Positions 26,011-35,985 of a stretch of 64,000 bases of DNA are shown one piece after another. Each line of letters begins with the position of its first letter. Position 1 is the first letter of the stretch. Below the pieces are notes generated by a model that searched no databases, was not told where the DNA came from, and saw only the letters and a program-made list of their open reading frames with translations. This DNA is from Halobacillus salinarum (GTDB lineage: Bacteria > Bacillota > Bacilli > Bacillales > Halobacillaceae): the NCBI RefSeq assembly GCF_022919095.1, contig NZ_CP095073.1:2604001-2668000 (forward strand), given 5' to 3'. Position numbers and translations under genes: made by a program.

Positions 26011-27342
26011 TTAATACGTTTGCAGGTACTGTTCGCGTTCCCAAGGGTGAACTTGTGTCCGGAACATATCCCATTCGATTTCCTTCGCCTCAATGAAATG
26101 CTCAAAAAGGTGCTCTCCTAAGGCATCTACCATTACCGGGTCCTCTTGAAGCTCTTCAAGTGCATCGTACAGAGTTCCAGGCAGGTCTTTAATACCGTGA
26201 GCTTCGCGTTCTTTCTTATTCATAACATAGATGTTCCGGTCCACTGGTGTAGGAGCTTCCAGTTTATTTTCCACTCCGTCAAGCCCAGCTGCAAGCAAAA
26301 CAGCCATTGCCATATAAGGATTGGCGGATGGATCCACACTGCGCACCTCAATACGGGTACTTAAGCCCCTGGATGTCGGTACTCGTACAAGTGGTGAACG
26401 GTTACGACCGGACCAGGCTACATAACAAGGAGCTTCATAGCCAGGAACAAGTCGCTTGTATGAATTTACCGTCGGGTTCGTGACAGCCGTAAAGTTCGTA
26501 GCGTGTTTAATGATCCCCGCTGTGAACTGATATGCTACTTCAGAAAGCTGCTTATCTCCCTTTTCATCAAAAAACGCGTTGCCTTTATCATTGAACAAAG
26601 ACATGTTTGCGTGCATGCCTGAACCGTTTACGCCAAACAGCGGCTTCGGCATGAACGTCGCATGCAGCCCGTGCTGACGGGCAATTGTTTTTACTACTAG
26701 TTTAAAGGTTTGTATATCATCACAGTGCTTAACAGCATCAGAATATTTAAAATCGATTTCGTGCTGTCCAGGAGCTACCTCGTGGTGGGAAGCTTCAATT
26801 TCAAAACCCATTTCTTCCAGTTCAAGCACGATGTCGCGGCGGCAGTTTTCCCCAAGGTCCGTAGGGGCTAAATCGAAGTATCCGCCTTTATCATTGAGTT
26901 CCATTGTAGGCTCACGGTCTTCACCTAATTTAAACAGAAAAAATTCCGGTTCTGTACCGATATTAAATGCAGAGAACCCTAGTTTTTCCATTTTTTTCAA
27001 ATTTCGTTTTAAGTTATAACGCGGGCAGCCTTCAAAAGGAGTTTTATCCGGATTGTATATATCACAGATAAACCGTGCGACTTTCCCTTTTTCTGAAGTC
27101 CACGGAAAGACAACAAATGTGTCAAGGTCTGGTACTAAGTACATATCGGATTCTTCGATGCGGACAAATCCTTCGATGGAAGAACCGTCAAACATCATCA
27201 TCCCGTCGAGCGCTTTTTCTAATTGGCTCATAGGAATTTCCACGTTTTTAATCGTGCCCAGCATATCCGTAAACTGCAAACGGATAAAGCGGACATTTTC
27301 TTCATCCAGTTTTTTGTAAATTTCTTCTTTAGTTAATCCCAT
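26011..27342 (-). CDS. glnA: Glutamine synthetase type I
   Basis: Makes glutamine from glutamate, ammonia and ATP; in Firmicutes the feedback-inhibited enzyme also binds GlnR and TnrA and so reports nitrogen state. 443 residues, type I-alpha length with no adenylylation-loop Tyr. Conserved segments: [17 protein letters not shown], the [12 protein letters not shown] substrate loop, [13 protein letters not shown] and NRSPLVRVP. Second gene of glnRA. Confidence 0.97.
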   Translation of the reverse strand: MGLTKEEIYKKLDEENVRFIRLQFTDMLGTIKNVEIPMSQLEKALDGMMMFDGSSIEGFVRIEESDMYLVPDLDTFVVFPWTSEKGKVARFICDIYNPDKTPFEGCPRYNLKRNLKKMEKLGFSAFNIGTEPEFFLFKLGEDREPTMELNDKGGYFDLAPTDLGENCRRDIVLELEEMGFEIEASHHEVAPGQHEIDFKYSDAVKHCDDIQTFKLVVKTIARQHGLHATFMPKPLFGVNGSGMHANMSLFNDKGNAFFDEKGDKQLSEVAYQFTAGIIKHATNFTAVTNPTVNSYKRLVPGYEAPCYVAWSGRNRSPLVRVPTSRGLSTRIEVRSVDPSANPYMAMAVLLAAGLDGVENKLEAPTPVDRNIYVMNKKEREAHGIKDLPGTLYDALEELQEDPVMVDALGEHLFEHFIEAKEIEWDMFRTQVHPWEREQYLQTY

Positions 27343-27367
27343 TGCCTCGTCTCCTTCTAAACTATAA

Positions 27368-27769
27368 TTAATGGAAGAATCGTGATAATTCTCCCTGTCT
27401 TAACCCTAGTTTACCTTGTCTCCCCGAGGTGAATAATTCCTGCTGTAACATTCGACGGAGTTCTTTTTCAGAAAGTTCATTGTGGACTTCTTCCACGTTT
27501 TCATCGATCGCATCGTTTTCCGGGTGCTCGCTAAGCTCTAACACCTGCTTAATACCAGCCATATTCACGCCTTTTTCAATGAGATCTTTAATCTCCAACA
27601 AACGATCTACATCATTAAAAGAAAATAAGCGGCGGTTGCCTTCTGACCGGGCAGGGTTCACAAGCTTGTGCTGTTCATAATAACGGATTTGTCGTGCAGA
27701 AAGATCGGTTAAAGATTGAACAATCCCCATCGGGAACAGCGGCATGGAACGACGAATTTCATCACTCAT
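27368..27769 (-). CDS. glnR: Nitrogen-control repressor GlnR
   Basis: A 133-residue MerR-family repressor of glnRA and other nitrogen genes. The HTH wing is [19 protein letters not shown], followed by a coiled dimerisation helix and the C-terminal tail ([16 protein letters not shown]) that senses feedback-inhibited glutamine synthetase. ATG at 27769 follows GGAGGAGG; 25 bases separate it from glnA. A GlnR site overlaps its promoter. Confidence 0.94.
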   Translation of the reverse strand: MSDEIRRSMPLFPMGIVQSLTDLSARQIRYYEQHKLVNPARSEGNRRLFSFNDVDRLLEIKDLIEKGVNMAGIKQVLELSEHPENDAIDENVEEVHNELSEKELRRMLQQELFTSGRQGKLGLRQGELSRFFH

Positions 27770-27803
27770 CGATGTGCCTCCTCCCAAATGAAATGATACT
27801 TTT

Positions 27804-27852
27804 ATTATACGTCATGAAGGTGATATGTCAATGAATGTTAGATTAGTTTACA
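27804..27852 (-). promoter_or_regulatory. glnRA promoter with GlnR/TnrA sites
   Basis: TTGACA (27826-27831) and TATAAT (27804-27809) with a 16-base spacer on the minus strand. Immediately upstream, 27836-27852 is a perfect TGTNA-N7-TNACA box. A second, weaker copy (27826-27842, TGTCA-N7-TTAGA) covers the -35, the same two-site layout as in B. subtilis. Confidence 0.88.
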
Positions 27853-27907
27853 TTCGCATTTTTAAATACGCTTTCACGGCAGATTTTCTACTTACATTAA
27901 AAGAGGA

Positions 27908-29140
27908 TTACCGCGTGTTTAACATCTTATCCACTGCAGCTGTTACAGCCAATTTCACGTGGGAATATGTCAGCCCGCCTTGCACGAAAGCAGTATAAGG
28001 GGGACGAATCGGTCCGTCCGCAGTCAATTCAAGACTCGCTCCTTGAACAAACGTTCCCGCCGCCATAATAACCGGGTCTTCATATCCGGGCATGGCACTG
28101 GGATGCGGAGTCACATGGGAATTAATCGGTGAAGCGTGCTGGATCGCCTGACAGAAACGGATCATTTGCTCAGCTGTTTGAAAAGTAACCGATTGAATTA
28201 AATCCGTGCGCGGCGTGTCATAAGAAGGATACGTTTCAAATCCCAGCAATTCCAGAAACCTTGCCGTGAAAATCGCCCCCTTCAGCGCTTCCCCTACTAT
28301 GTGAGGTGCGAGAAAGATCCCTTGATACATTTCCTGCAGGCTGTTCACTGTCGCTCCTGTTTCCTTCCCCAGCCCAGGAGCCGTCAGACGGAAACTGCAA
28401 AGCTCAATCAAGTCCTTGTTTCCTGCAATGTACCCGCCGATTCTAGCAAGACCTCCGCCCGGGTTTTTTATTAAGGAACCGGCCATTAAGTCAGCCCCTG
28501 CCTCAACCGGCTCTTTTTCTTCTACGAATTCGCCATAACAGTTATCGACAAATACAATGATGTCTTCCTTTAACGATTTCACATGTTTAATGACAGCTGA
28601 TAGTTCTTCAATCGAAAAAGATGGACGTGTGGCGTACCCTTTAGATCTTTGAATGGCAATGACTTTGGTATTGGAAGTGATGGATTGTTCAATAGCCGCC
28701 AGATCAAAAGTCTCCTCGTTCGTCAATGGAACAGCTTTGTATGAAATACCGAAATTTGAAAGCGAGCCGGTATCTTTCGATGGCTTGCCAATCACTTCAG
28801 CTAACGTATCATAGGGTTCCCCTGAAATATACAAGAGCTCGTCCCCCGGACGAAGTACTCCGAACAGTGCAGTAGTGATGGCGTGGGTACCGGAAATAAG
28901 TTGTGGACGAACCAAGGCGTCCTCCGTTTTAAAAATATCCGCATATAAGGCTTCAAGCGTATCTCTGCCAAAATCGTCATACCCGTACCCTGTCGTCGGG
29001 TGAAAATGAGCATCGCTTACCCGCAGTTTCTGAAAAGCCTCAAGGACCTTCTGCTGGTTTTTCTCTACTCGTTTGTTCACTTGAGCATGAAGAGGCTGGA
29101 TGCTCTCTTCCGCTATTTGTTTTGCTTCATTTATGTTCAT
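27908..29140 (-). CDS. ynbB: PLP-dependent YnbB (cystathionine/methionine gamma-lyase-like, Al-resistance family)
   Basis: A 410-residue fold-type I PLP enzyme of the so-called aluminium-resistance family (methionine gamma-lyase-like). The PLP lysine is in SLIKNPGGG, preceded by the IVFVDNCYGEFVE aspartate segment. Physiological reaction unknown. Starts 22 bases after hflX and is probably on the same transcript; position between hflX and glnR is conserved in Bacillus. Confidence 0.85.
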   Translation of the reverse strand: MNINEAKQIAEESIQPLHAQVNKRVEKNQQKVLEAFQKLRVSDAHFHPTTGYGYDDFGRDTLEALYADIFKTEDALVRPQLISGTHAITTALFGVLRPGDELLYISGEPYDTLAEVIGKPSKDTGSLSNFGISYKAVPLTNEETFDLAAIEQSITSNTKVIAIQRSKGYATRPSFSIEELSAVIKHVKSLKEDIIVFVDNCYGEFVEEKEPVEAGADLMAGSLIKNPGGGLARIGGYIAGNKDLIELCSFRLTAPGLGKETGATVNSLQEMYQGIFLAPHIVGEALKGAIFTARFLELLGFETYPSYDTPRTDLIQSVTFQTAEQMIRFCQAIQHASPINSHVTPHPSAMPGYEDPVIMAAGTFVQGASLELTADGPIRPPYTAFVQGGLTYSHVKLAVTAAVDKMLNTR

Positions 29141-29162
29141 CTTGTCCTCTTCTTCCTAACCC

Positions 29163-30398
29163 TTATAGAATCTTGTATTTTATTGGATGCTCCGGATGAA
29201 TATACCCATGCAGAGCATACCCTTCTTTCTCTTCAAAAAAATTTAAACTGGTGACAATACTTGAAGTTTTCACTTCCTGTAAAAGCTTCCCTTCATCGGC
29301 AGGAATAAATACATCAAACTCCTGCCATTCATCGTACAGAACTTCCTCAATTTTATGTAAGATCCGCTTAATATCAATAGGATCATGGACACTTACTGTT
29401 ATAGAAGGAAACGCATGGGGAATAAAATCTTTTGTAAGCAGATCTTTCTTATTATATACGGTAAGCACAGGCAGGTGTCCCGCACCCAGTTCATCAAGCA
29501 GACTTAACACAGTCCTTTCCTGATGAACATGATCCGGATGAGAAGAATCTACTAAATGCAAAATAAAATCAGCTTCTGTCACTTCCTCCAAGGTGGAACG
29601 AAAAGCCGCAATGAGCGAAGTTGGAAGATCCTGAATAAACCCTACTGTATCTGATAAAAGCGCCTTGAAACCAGAAGGAAGGGTTACTTGACGTGTCAAC
29701 GGATCAAGCGTAGCAAAGAGCAGGTTCTCCTCGAAAGAATCACTTTCAGTCACCCGGTTAAAGAACGTTGATTTACCGGCATTAGTATAACCGACGATAG
29801 CCATTTGAAAAGCTCTGTTTTCTTTTCTTCTTTTTCGATACTGTTCCCTCTGCTTAACCACAGCATCCAGCCGCTTTTTAATATCATCAATCCGCCTTTG
29901 AATATGCCGGCGGTCTGTTTCAAGCTTTGTCTCACCTGGTCCACGCGTTCCAATTCCGCCGCCAAGACGAGATAGGGCAGTTCCCTGCCCAGCTAAGCGA
30001 GGCAGCAAATACTGCAGCTGGGCAAGTTCAACTTGCAGCTTCCCTTCTTTAGTCCGGGCACGGCTGGCGAAAATGTCCAAGATCAGCTGGCTTCGGTCTA
30101 TAACCGTCCGTTCCAGTTTATCCGATATATTTCTTAACTGTCCCGGGGACAGTTCATCATTAAATATAATTAGATTGGCGTTAAGTTCATCTGCCAATTG
30201 TTTAATTTCTTCTAACTTTCCTTCCCCAAGAAAGGTGGCAGGATGAACACGGTCTCTTTTCTGCGTCACTATTTTACACACTTCACCGCCTGCCGTCTCT
30301 GTTAAAGACTGCAGTTCTTCCAGTGAATAAGTAAAACGGTGCTCCTGTTCATTGGGACTTTGTCTTGCTACGAGTATGACTTGTTCTTTTTCCATCAT
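29163..30398 (-). CDS. hflX: Ribosome-associated GTPase HflX
   Basis: A 411-residue GTPase that splits stalled 70S ribosomes. N-terminal HflX domain with helical linker (~1-190), then a G domain: G1 GYTNAGKST, G3 DTVGFIQDLP, G4 NKKD. The RLGGGIGTRGPGETKLETD hinge is intact. Downstream of spoVK (57 bases) and upstream of ynbB. Confidence 0.94.
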   Translation of the reverse strand: MMEKEQVILVARQSPNEQEHRFTYSLEELQSLTETAGGEVCKIVTQKRDRVHPATFLGEGKLEEIKQLADELNANLIIFNDELSPGQLRNISDKLERTVIDRSQLILDIFASRARTKEGKLQVELAQLQYLLPRLAGQGTALSRLGGGIGTRGPGETKLETDRRHIQRRIDDIKKRLDAVVKQREQYRKRRKENRAFQMAIVGYTNAGKSTFFNRVTESDSFEENLLFATLDPLTRQVTLPSGFKALLSDTVGFIQDLPTSLIAAFRSTLEEVTEADFILHLVDSSHPDHVHQERTVLSLLDELGAGHLPVLTVYNKKDLLTKDFIPHAFPSITVSVHDPIDIKRILHKIEEVLYDEWQEFDVFIPADEGKLLQEVKTSSIVTSLNFFEEKEGYALHGYIHPEHPIKYKIL

Positions 30399-30455
30399 CC
30401 TAAACTCCCTCTTTCCTCACCTTGCTTTTACTAAATCATAACAAAAGTTCAAAGG

Positions 30456-31393
30456 CTAATGATACTCGGACCTTGTTAAAGCCGTGAAATCCTCAGCTTC
30501 GAGAGTCATCAGCGCGTTTTTTTTCGGATTACTGCTTGCAATAACTCTCCAGGCATGCTTGCGTATAGCTTCTTCAATTAAATTGCGGACATACCTGGCG
30601 TTGGAAAAATTGTAAGGAGTGTGGGAACATACAGAAAGCAAATGGTCATAAAGTTTTCGTTCAGCCTGTAGGGTTAAGCGATAATCTCTTTCTTCCAACA
30701 TCGTTTGAGCTATAGCAGCAAGCTCCGTTGCAGAGTAATTATCAAAGTCTAGTTGAATAGGAAAACGCGAAGCAAGCCCTGGGTTTATGCTAAGAAAATG
30801 TTCCATTTCATATGGGTATCCAGCAAGGATAATGATGAGCCTGTCATGATGATCTTCCATACATTTGACTAACGTATCTATGGCTTCTTTCCCAAAATCT
30901 TTCTCTCCTCCGCGGGCAAGTGAATAAGCTTCATCAATAAACAGCACACCCCGAGCGCCTTATGAATTAAGTCTTTTGTTTTTTGAGCCGTATGTCCGAT
31001 ATATTCTCCAACTAAATCAGATCGGTCAGCTTCGATAAAGTGGCCCTTCTCGAGAACTTCCATCTCTTTAAATATTTGAGCGACCATCCGGGCAATCGTA
31101 GTTTTTCCAGTACCTGGATTTCCCTTGAATACCATGTGTAGCACTTGGACGTTAGATTTCAGACCCAGGTCCTTACGCTTCTTAGCAATAAGCACTTGAG
31201 CATATATTTCTTTCATACGCTTTTTCAATTCTTCCATTCCAATAATATTGGCAAAAAATTCATCAATGCGCTGAAAAGGTGGAATGGCGGATTCTTTTGA
31301 TTTTGTCTGCTGGACGCTTACCGTGGAGGTATTTGTTTCATTCAGCACGATATTTATCGTCCTTAGACGGGCGGATTTAGCTTGCGGTTGCAC
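30456..31393 (-). pseudogene. spoVK: Stage V sporulation protein K (AAA+), frameshifted
   Basis: Mother-cell AAA+ protein needed for spore maturation. GTG start nine bases after GAGGAGG. Walker A GNPGTGKT is in the first part; Walker B LFIDEAY, sensor GYPYEM and NPGLASRF in the second. The parts are in different frames: the minus strand has CTCGGGGTGTG where one more G (CTCGGGGGTGTG, run at 30949-30952) gives ALGGVLFIDEAY. Restored length is 312 residues, close to SpoVK (~322). Probably a homopolymer sequencing error. Module 2 of the 752-residue protein at 8828-11086 is a close relative. Confidence 0.85.
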
Positions 31394-31481
31394 ATGGATC
31401 CCTCCTCATTTCCTTTCATCATACGCGTCATATGGAGAACCTGTGACATCCGCCCATTAAATTCGCGAGAATCTTTCCATC

Positions 31482-31511
31482 AAAAAGCGGACGCTTAAAG
31501 GCGTCCGCTGA
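31482..31511 (-). terminator. Terminator after hfq
   Basis: Nine-base perfect stem AGCGGACGC/GCGTCCGCT, six-base loop and TTTTTG on the minus strand. Confidence 0.85.
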
Positions 31512-31515
31512 ATTC

Positions 31516-31740
31516 TTATTCTTTATCCAATGTCACGTTTTTCATTGGAGCAAAAGTGGAAATCGCGTGTTTAAAAATCAGCTGCTGTTTGCCATCGGTT
31601 TCAAGTAAGACGGTAAAATTATCAAATGCCTTTATTACTCCACGCAGCTGAAAACCATTGAGTAAAAAGACAGTAACTTGAATGCGTTCTTTTCTTAACT
31701 GATTTAAGTAATTATCCTGAATATTTACGGACTGAGCCAT
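31516..31740 (-). CDS. hfq: RNA chaperone Hfq
   Basis: A 74-residue Sm-fold protein forming hexamers that bind RNA. Sm1 core [20 protein letters not shown] and Sm2 KHAISTF are present. Downstream of miaA as in most bacteria, with its own terminator. Acidic C-terminal tail is absent, usual for Firmicutes. Confidence 0.95.
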   Translation of the reverse strand: MAQSVNIQDNYLNQLRKERIQVTVFLLNGFQLRGVIKAFDNFTVLLETDGKQQLIFKHAISTFAPMKNVTLDKE

Positions 31741-31785
31741 GAATCTGCCTCCTCTTTTCTATCTGTATTAGTACCATTCGATATC

Positions 31786-32715
31786 CTATTTCAGCATTCC
31801 TGCTAAATCACGTAAAATTGTTGTAAATTCATTCACATAATTCTTTTCGGTAACCTCATACCAACGCACATCCATTTTATTCTTAAAATACGTGTACTGC
31901 CTTTTTGCATACCTTCTTGAATTCCGCTTCAATAATTCTACGGCTTCATCAAGTGGATATTCGCCTTTAAAATAAGGAATAAATTCTTTATATCCGATCG
32001 CTTTCATCGATTGCGCCTCTTCAAGCCCCTTCTCATACAAAGCTTTTACTTCTTCTAACAGACCATTCTCCATCATTTCCTCTACTCTGCGGTTAATTCG
32101 CTCATATAACGCTTCCCTTTCCATTTCCAACCCTATTAATAAAGGGTGAAACGGAGAAGCGGCAGCCTGGTCCTCCTGGTAGTCGCTCATTACCTTCCCT
32201 GTGCTCTCGAAAACTTCCAGCGCTCTGATGACCCGCCGCTTATTATTTGGGTGAATCCTCTCTGCCTGCCGGGGATCCACCTCAATCAAACGGTCATACA
32301 TCACTTCCGGTCCGTAAGTATCCCAATCCTTTTCAAGCTTTTCCACTATCCTTGTATCTTTGGGCTGATTGGAAAAGTTGAAGTTATAGAGCGTAGCCTG
32401 TATGTATAATCCAGTACCTCCCACAAGGACCGGAAGTTTTCCACGGGCAGAAATATCATAAATTAAGGCTTGCACCATTTTTTGAAATTCAGCGACAGAA
32501 AAGGGCTCATCCGGTCGTTTAATATTAATCATATGATGAGGGACACCTTCCATTTCTTCATTCGTCACTTTAGCTGTACCAATGTCCATTCCCTTATAGA
32601 TCTGCATGGAATCACCACTGATCACTTCTCCATCAAACGCTTTGGCGATTTCCACACCCAGCTTTGATTTTCCAACCGCTGTCGGTCCCACCACAGAAAC
32701 TACTGCTGGCTTCAT
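31786..32715 (-). CDS. miaA: tRNA dimethylallyltransferase MiaA
   Basis: Adds the dimethylallyl group to A37 of tRNAs reading UNN codons; its product is the substrate of MiaB (39855-41426). 309 residues. P-loop GPTAVGKS at 10-17, DSMQIYKGMDIGTAK, and the zinc-free RNA-binding end SRRYAKRQYTYFK. ATG at 32715 follows GGAAGGTGG. Divergent from the XRE gene across the 22-bp repeat array. Confidence 0.95.
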   Translation of the reverse strand: MKPAVVSVVGPTAVGKSKLGVEIAKAFDGEVISGDSMQIYKGMDIGTAKVTNEEMEGVPHHMINIKRPDEPFSVAEFQKMVQALIYDISARGKLPVLVGGTGLYIQATLYNFNFSNQPKDTRIVEKLEKDWDTYGPEVMYDRLIEVDPRQAERIHPNNKRRVIRALEVFESTGKVMSDYQEDQAAASPFHPLLIGLEMEREALYERINRRVEEMMENGLLEEVKALYEKGLEEAQSMKAIGYKEFIPYFKGEYPLDEAVELLKRNSRRYAKRQYTYFKNKMDVRWYEVTEKNYVNEFTTILRDLAGMLK

Positions 32716-32776
32716 AAACTCCACCTTCCTTACGTTTCCCATTATACATGAACCCTTACAGAATCATACCTCAAGC

Positions 32777-32864
32777 CTCAAACTAACGTATACCGTTATC
32801 ATAAGTAACGAAATCCGTTATTAAAAATCAAAAAATTCGTTAGTTATACTATCGCATTTCGTTA
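32777..32864. repeat. Four 22-bp iterons upstream of the XRE regulator
   Basis: CGTTA occurs at 32794, 32816, 32838 and 32860, exactly 22 bases apart. Units 1 and 2 are full palindromes TAACG-N5-CGTTA; unit 4 is TATCG-N5-CGTTA; unit 3 keeps only the right arm. The spacing equals two helical turns, placing all sites on one face of the DNA between divergent miaA and the XRE gene. Most likely a cooperative operator for the XRE protein. Confidence 0.75.
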
Positions 32865-32900
32865 GTTTATGGTATTATGTAAAAAAGGAGGCGTCTTTTC

Positions 32901-33260
32901 GTGGTACATGAAAGAATTCGATCCCTGCGTAAAGAACGACGGTTGACACAAACAATGCTCGCTCAAAAAGTCGGTGTTTCTGCTCAAGTGGTATCCAATT
33001 GGGAACGGCAATATACTTCCCCGGACATTGAGGACTTGTCGAAGATCGCTCACGCCCTCCATACGACAGCCGATTATTTACTCGGGTTAAGCGATGAGAC
33101 AGAAGATGAAATGAGAGAAATAAAAGAACATTTGAAAACTCAGGGGTACGACCATCCGGTCTTTTTTGACAAACAAGCCTGGTTTGGTGTACAGCCTGAA
33201 GAAATAAAGCAAATTGAGAATTATTTCCGCTTTCTCCTGCAGCAAAAAAATATATCATGA
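32901..33260 (+). CDS. XRE-family transcriptional regulator
   Basis: A 119-residue protein with an N-terminal Cro/CI HTH (residues ~4-58: IRSLRKERRLTQTMLAQKVG, VSAQVVSNWERQYTSPD, IAHALHTTADYLLG). A short acidic C-terminal part (~62-119) probably mediates oligomerisation. GTG start after AAAGGAGG. Stands alone with its own terminator; no phage or toxin gene is next to it. The iteron array upstream suggests tight self-control. Target genes unknown; in B. subtilis this interval (mutL-miaA) holds the pks cluster instead. Confidence 0.82.
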   Translation: MVHERIRSLRKERRLTQTMLAQKVGVSAQVVSNWERQYTSPDIEDLSKIAHALHTTADYLLGLSDETEDEMREIKEHLKTQGYDHPVFFDKQAWFGVQPEEIKQIENYFRFLLQQKNIS

Positions 33261-33278
33261 TTGCTCATATAAACAGGC

Positions 33279-33334
33279 AAACCATGAAGAGTTAACTTCA
33301 ACGATCTTATGTTAACTTGTCATGGTTTTTTTAT
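33279..33334 (+). terminator. Terminator after the XRE gene
   Basis: Nested stem ACCATGA/TCATGGT with inner GTTAAC/GTTAAC and a TTTTTTT tail on the plus strand. Confidence 0.75.
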
Positions 33335-33356
33335 AGTCTTCATTGAGGTATTTCTT

Positions 33357-33998
33357 TTATCGAATATACTCAAATTTCGCTTCCACGCTCGCCGTAATCT
33401 CTAACTTCCCTGGCTGAACCGGTGTTGACGAAGCACTAAACGACTCTGCTTTCATCATCGTACGGGGCCGGGGGCCTTGTGTCGACGTCTCGAGGATTTG
33501 TACAGGTTTAGGTACTAATTGTACTTGAATGGTAGATGCAATCGTTCTCGCCTTAACTAACGCATCGTCAACCGCAGAACTTAACGCTTGCTGTTCATAG
33601 GTATCAGGATTTCTCAGTGTAAACTGTATGCCGGCAATTTTGTTCGCTCCGTTTGCAGCCGCACTGTCGATCAGACTGCCAATCATGGATATGTCAGGGA
33701 CCCGTATCCGAATCATATGTGTCACTACATAGCCTCTTAAAATTTGTTTCCCGTCTTCGTAATCATATTTAGGATAAATGGAATAATCGCTTGTCTGGAT
33801 CTGCCCCTCCCCTACCCCGAATGACAGGAGCGATTGCAGGATTTGATGCATGATCACGGCATTCTCCTGCTGAGCAGTCGTTACATTTTCATTTTCCGTA
33901 ACCACCCCTAATTCAACCTCTGCCAAATCAGGCTCAGCTGTAATACTCCCCTCCCCTCTTACAGTCATATGCGGACGATGATGGTGTTCATTTGTCAT
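33357..33998 (-). CDS. SIMPL-domain (DUF541) protein
   Basis: A 213-residue protein of the SIMPL/DUF541 family (conserved start VRGEGSITAEPDLAEVELGV, ~13-32, and IQTSDYSIYPKYDYEDG). No signal peptide is visible, unlike the E. coli YggE relative, so it looks cytosolic. Biochemical role unknown; relatives are linked to oxidative stress or periplasmic functions. Single gene convergent with the XRE gene. Confidence 0.8.
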   Translation of the reverse strand: MTNEHHHRPHMTVRGEGSITAEPDLAEVELGVVTENENVTTAQQENAVIMHQILQSLLSFGVGEGQIQTSDYSIYPKYDYEDGKQILRGYVVTHMIRIRVPDISMIGSLIDSAAANGANKIAGIQFTLRNPDTYEQQALSSAVDDALVKARTIASTIQVQLVPKPVQILETSTQGPRPRTMMKAESFSASSTPVQPGKLEITASVEAKFEYIR

Positions 33999-34056
33999 AC
34001 GCGCAAATCCCCCTCTCTATTCAGTTCATGATTGAAGTTATTAAAATATGCACCCA

Positions 34057-34096
34057 CAAAAAAATCTTCTGCATTGCAGGCAGAAGATTTTTTTAC
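34057..34096. terminator. Terminator after mutL
   Basis: AAATCTTCTGC/GCAGAAGATTT stem with A and T tracts on both sides. It serves the mutS-mutL transcript from the minus strand. Confidence 0.85.
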
Positions 34097-34133
34097 AAAT
34101 ATTAAATAGATTGCCCTTTTTTGGACAGCAGCG

Positions 34134-35972
34134 TTACATTACGCGTTTGAACATTTTCTCCATTTCATACTCTGAGAAAAATACAATGATGGGCCGACCG
34201 TGAGGACAAGTAAATGGATCTGTTGAATTTCTTAAATCCTCCAGCAGCCGCAGCATATCGGAATGATTTAAATAATGATTGGCTTTAATGGATCGTTTAC
34301 AGGACATTAAAATCGCCGCTTCTTCTCTAAGCTTTCCTATATCCACACGATCCTCATTGACCAGCTGGTCTATCATTTCCTTAATCACTTCTTCTTCGAA
34401 TCCTTTCGGGAACCATTGCGGGTGACTGCGAATAATGTATGTCTTTTCTCCAAATGGCTCAAAAAACAAACCGGCTTCAGCTAGCTGTTCCTTATATTCT
34501 TCAATTTGCAAGGCTTCCTGATGTGAGAATTCAAACGTTATTGGGACGAGCAGCTCCTGTACTTCATGATTAACTTCGGCTAATTTTTCCCTGAAAAATT
34601 CATATTTGATCCGCTCTTGTGCAGCATGCTGGTCAACGATGTACATCCCATTTTCATTTTGCGCAATGATATAAGTACCATGCACTTGACCAACAGGATA
34701 CATAGCCGGCACACGTTTTGGCTTCTCTTGGCGTATTTCGTTTTCCGTAGTTTCAGGTGGAAGATTTTTGCCTTCTTCATATATTTCTTCAGGTTCCTGC
34801 ATTTCCTTTATGACGTTCTGCTGTTCATTAACAAACCGACTGTCCTCTTGTTCAACAAGCTGTTGAAACGCGGTTTCCCTTTGCTGTTGAGCTTCTTCTT
34901 TATGAACATCATATAAGTTCAACGCTTCTTGCTTCACGCTTTCTTTTTTCGGCCTCGCTTTTGTATCGGCCGCGTGCGGAATCAGCGTCTGACCACGGAA
35001 GGTCGTCCTGACGGCTTCCTCAATTGCTTCAAATAGTTCTTTTTCTTTACTAAAGCGTACTTCCAGCTTGGCAGGATGGACGTTTACATCCACTAGAATA
35101 GGATCCATTTCAATATTTAATACAGTAATGGGGCTTTTCCCGATTGGAAGCAGCGTATGATAGCCTTGTAGAATCGCTTTATTTAATGCAATGTTTCTAA
35201 TATAGCGCCCGTTAATGATCGTAGACATATAATTTTTGGATGCCCTTGTGATCTCAGGTTTAGCCACGTATCCTTTCACAGAAAAGTCCAGCGTTTCCGT
35301 TTCGATGCGCACCATTTTTCTCGCAACGTTTACCCCGTATATCTTAGCAATGACTTGAAGAAGATCTCCTCTTCCGTTTGTTTGAAACAATTGTTTTTCA
35401 TTATGAGTGCACGTGAATTTCACTTCCGGGTGGGATAACGCCATTCGGTTGAGGACATCTGTAATGTGTCCAAGCTCTGTATGAATGGTTTTCATATATT
35501 TCAAGCGGGCCGGTGTATTAAAAAAGAGTTCGTTTACAGTAATGTCCGTCCCCTGACGTGCATCACTTTTGGACTTTTTTATGAGCTTTCCTCCCTCAAG
35601 TTCTAAGCACGTTCCCGCTTCTTCACCTGTAGAGGAGTGAATTCTTAGACGGCTGACCGCCGCGATGCTTGCTAGGGCCTCACCGCGAAACCCCAGTGTC
35701 CGCACGTGGAACAAGTCATGTTCACTGGAAATTTTGCTCGTAGCATGACGGAAGAAAGCACGTTCACAATCGTCTTCCTCCATCCCCGCTCCATTATCCC
35801 GAATGTGGATTCTTTCCAGTCCGGCTTCTTTTAAATCGATTTGTACCCATGTACTGCCGGCATCCACACTATTCTCCACAAGCTCTTTTACTACAGAGGC
35901 CGGGCGTTCAACAACTTCTCCTGCCGCAATCTTATTCGACAAATGATCCGGCATCAGCTGAATTTTTGCCAC
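34134..35972 (-). CDS. mutL: DNA mismatch repair protein MutL
   Basis: A 612-residue mismatch repair factor. The N-terminal GHKL ATPase shows ENSVDAG, DNGAGM and [14 protein letters not shown]. The C-terminal part has the endonuclease metal motif [12 protein letters not shown], plus SCKRS and CPHGRP, so it nicks the strand itself, as expected in a bacterium lacking MutH. The linker (~330-425) is Glu/Gln-rich. GTG start after AAGGAGGG; 13 bases after mutS. Confidence 0.96.
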   Translation of the reverse strand: MAKIQLMPDHLSNKIAAGEVVERPASVVKELVENSVDAGSTWVQIDLKEAGLERIHIRDNGAGMEEDDCERAFFRHATSKISSEHDLFHVRTLGFRGEALASIAAVSRLRIHSSTGEEAGTCLELEGGKLIKKSKSDARQGTDITVNELFFNTPARLKYMKTIHTELGHITDVLNRMALSHPEVKFTCTHNEKQLFQTNGRGDLLQVIAKIYGVNVARKMVRIETETLDFSVKGYVAKPEITRASKNYMSTIINGRYIRNIALNKAILQGYHTLLPIGKSPITVLNIEMDPILVDVNVHPAKLEVRFSKEKELFEAIEEAVRTTFRGQTLIPHAADTKARPKKESVKQEALNLYDVHKEEAQQQRETAFQQLVEQEDSRFVNEQQNVIKEMQEPEEIYEEGKNLPPETTENEIRQEKPKRVPAMYPVGQVHGTYIIAQNENGMYIVDQHAAQERIKYEFFREKLAEVNHEVQELLVPITFEFSHQEALQIEEYKEQLAEAGLFFEPFGEKTYIIRSHPQWFPKGFEEEVIKEMIDQLVNEDRVDIGKLREEAAILMSCKRSIKANHYLNHSDMLRLLEDLRNSTDPFTCPHGRPIIVFFSEYEMEKMFKRVM

Positions 35973-35985
35973 GTAAGTTCCCTCC

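Noticed and set aside
28045-28056. Perfect GAAC-AAAC-GTTC inside ynbB
   Set aside because: It lies deep in the coding region, where codons explain it, and is far from any start. A chance match in 64 kb is expected.
30456-30947. Separate AAA-fragment gene starting at the Walker B region
   Set aside because: It joins the upstream Walker A part when one G is restored, giving a normal SpoVK.
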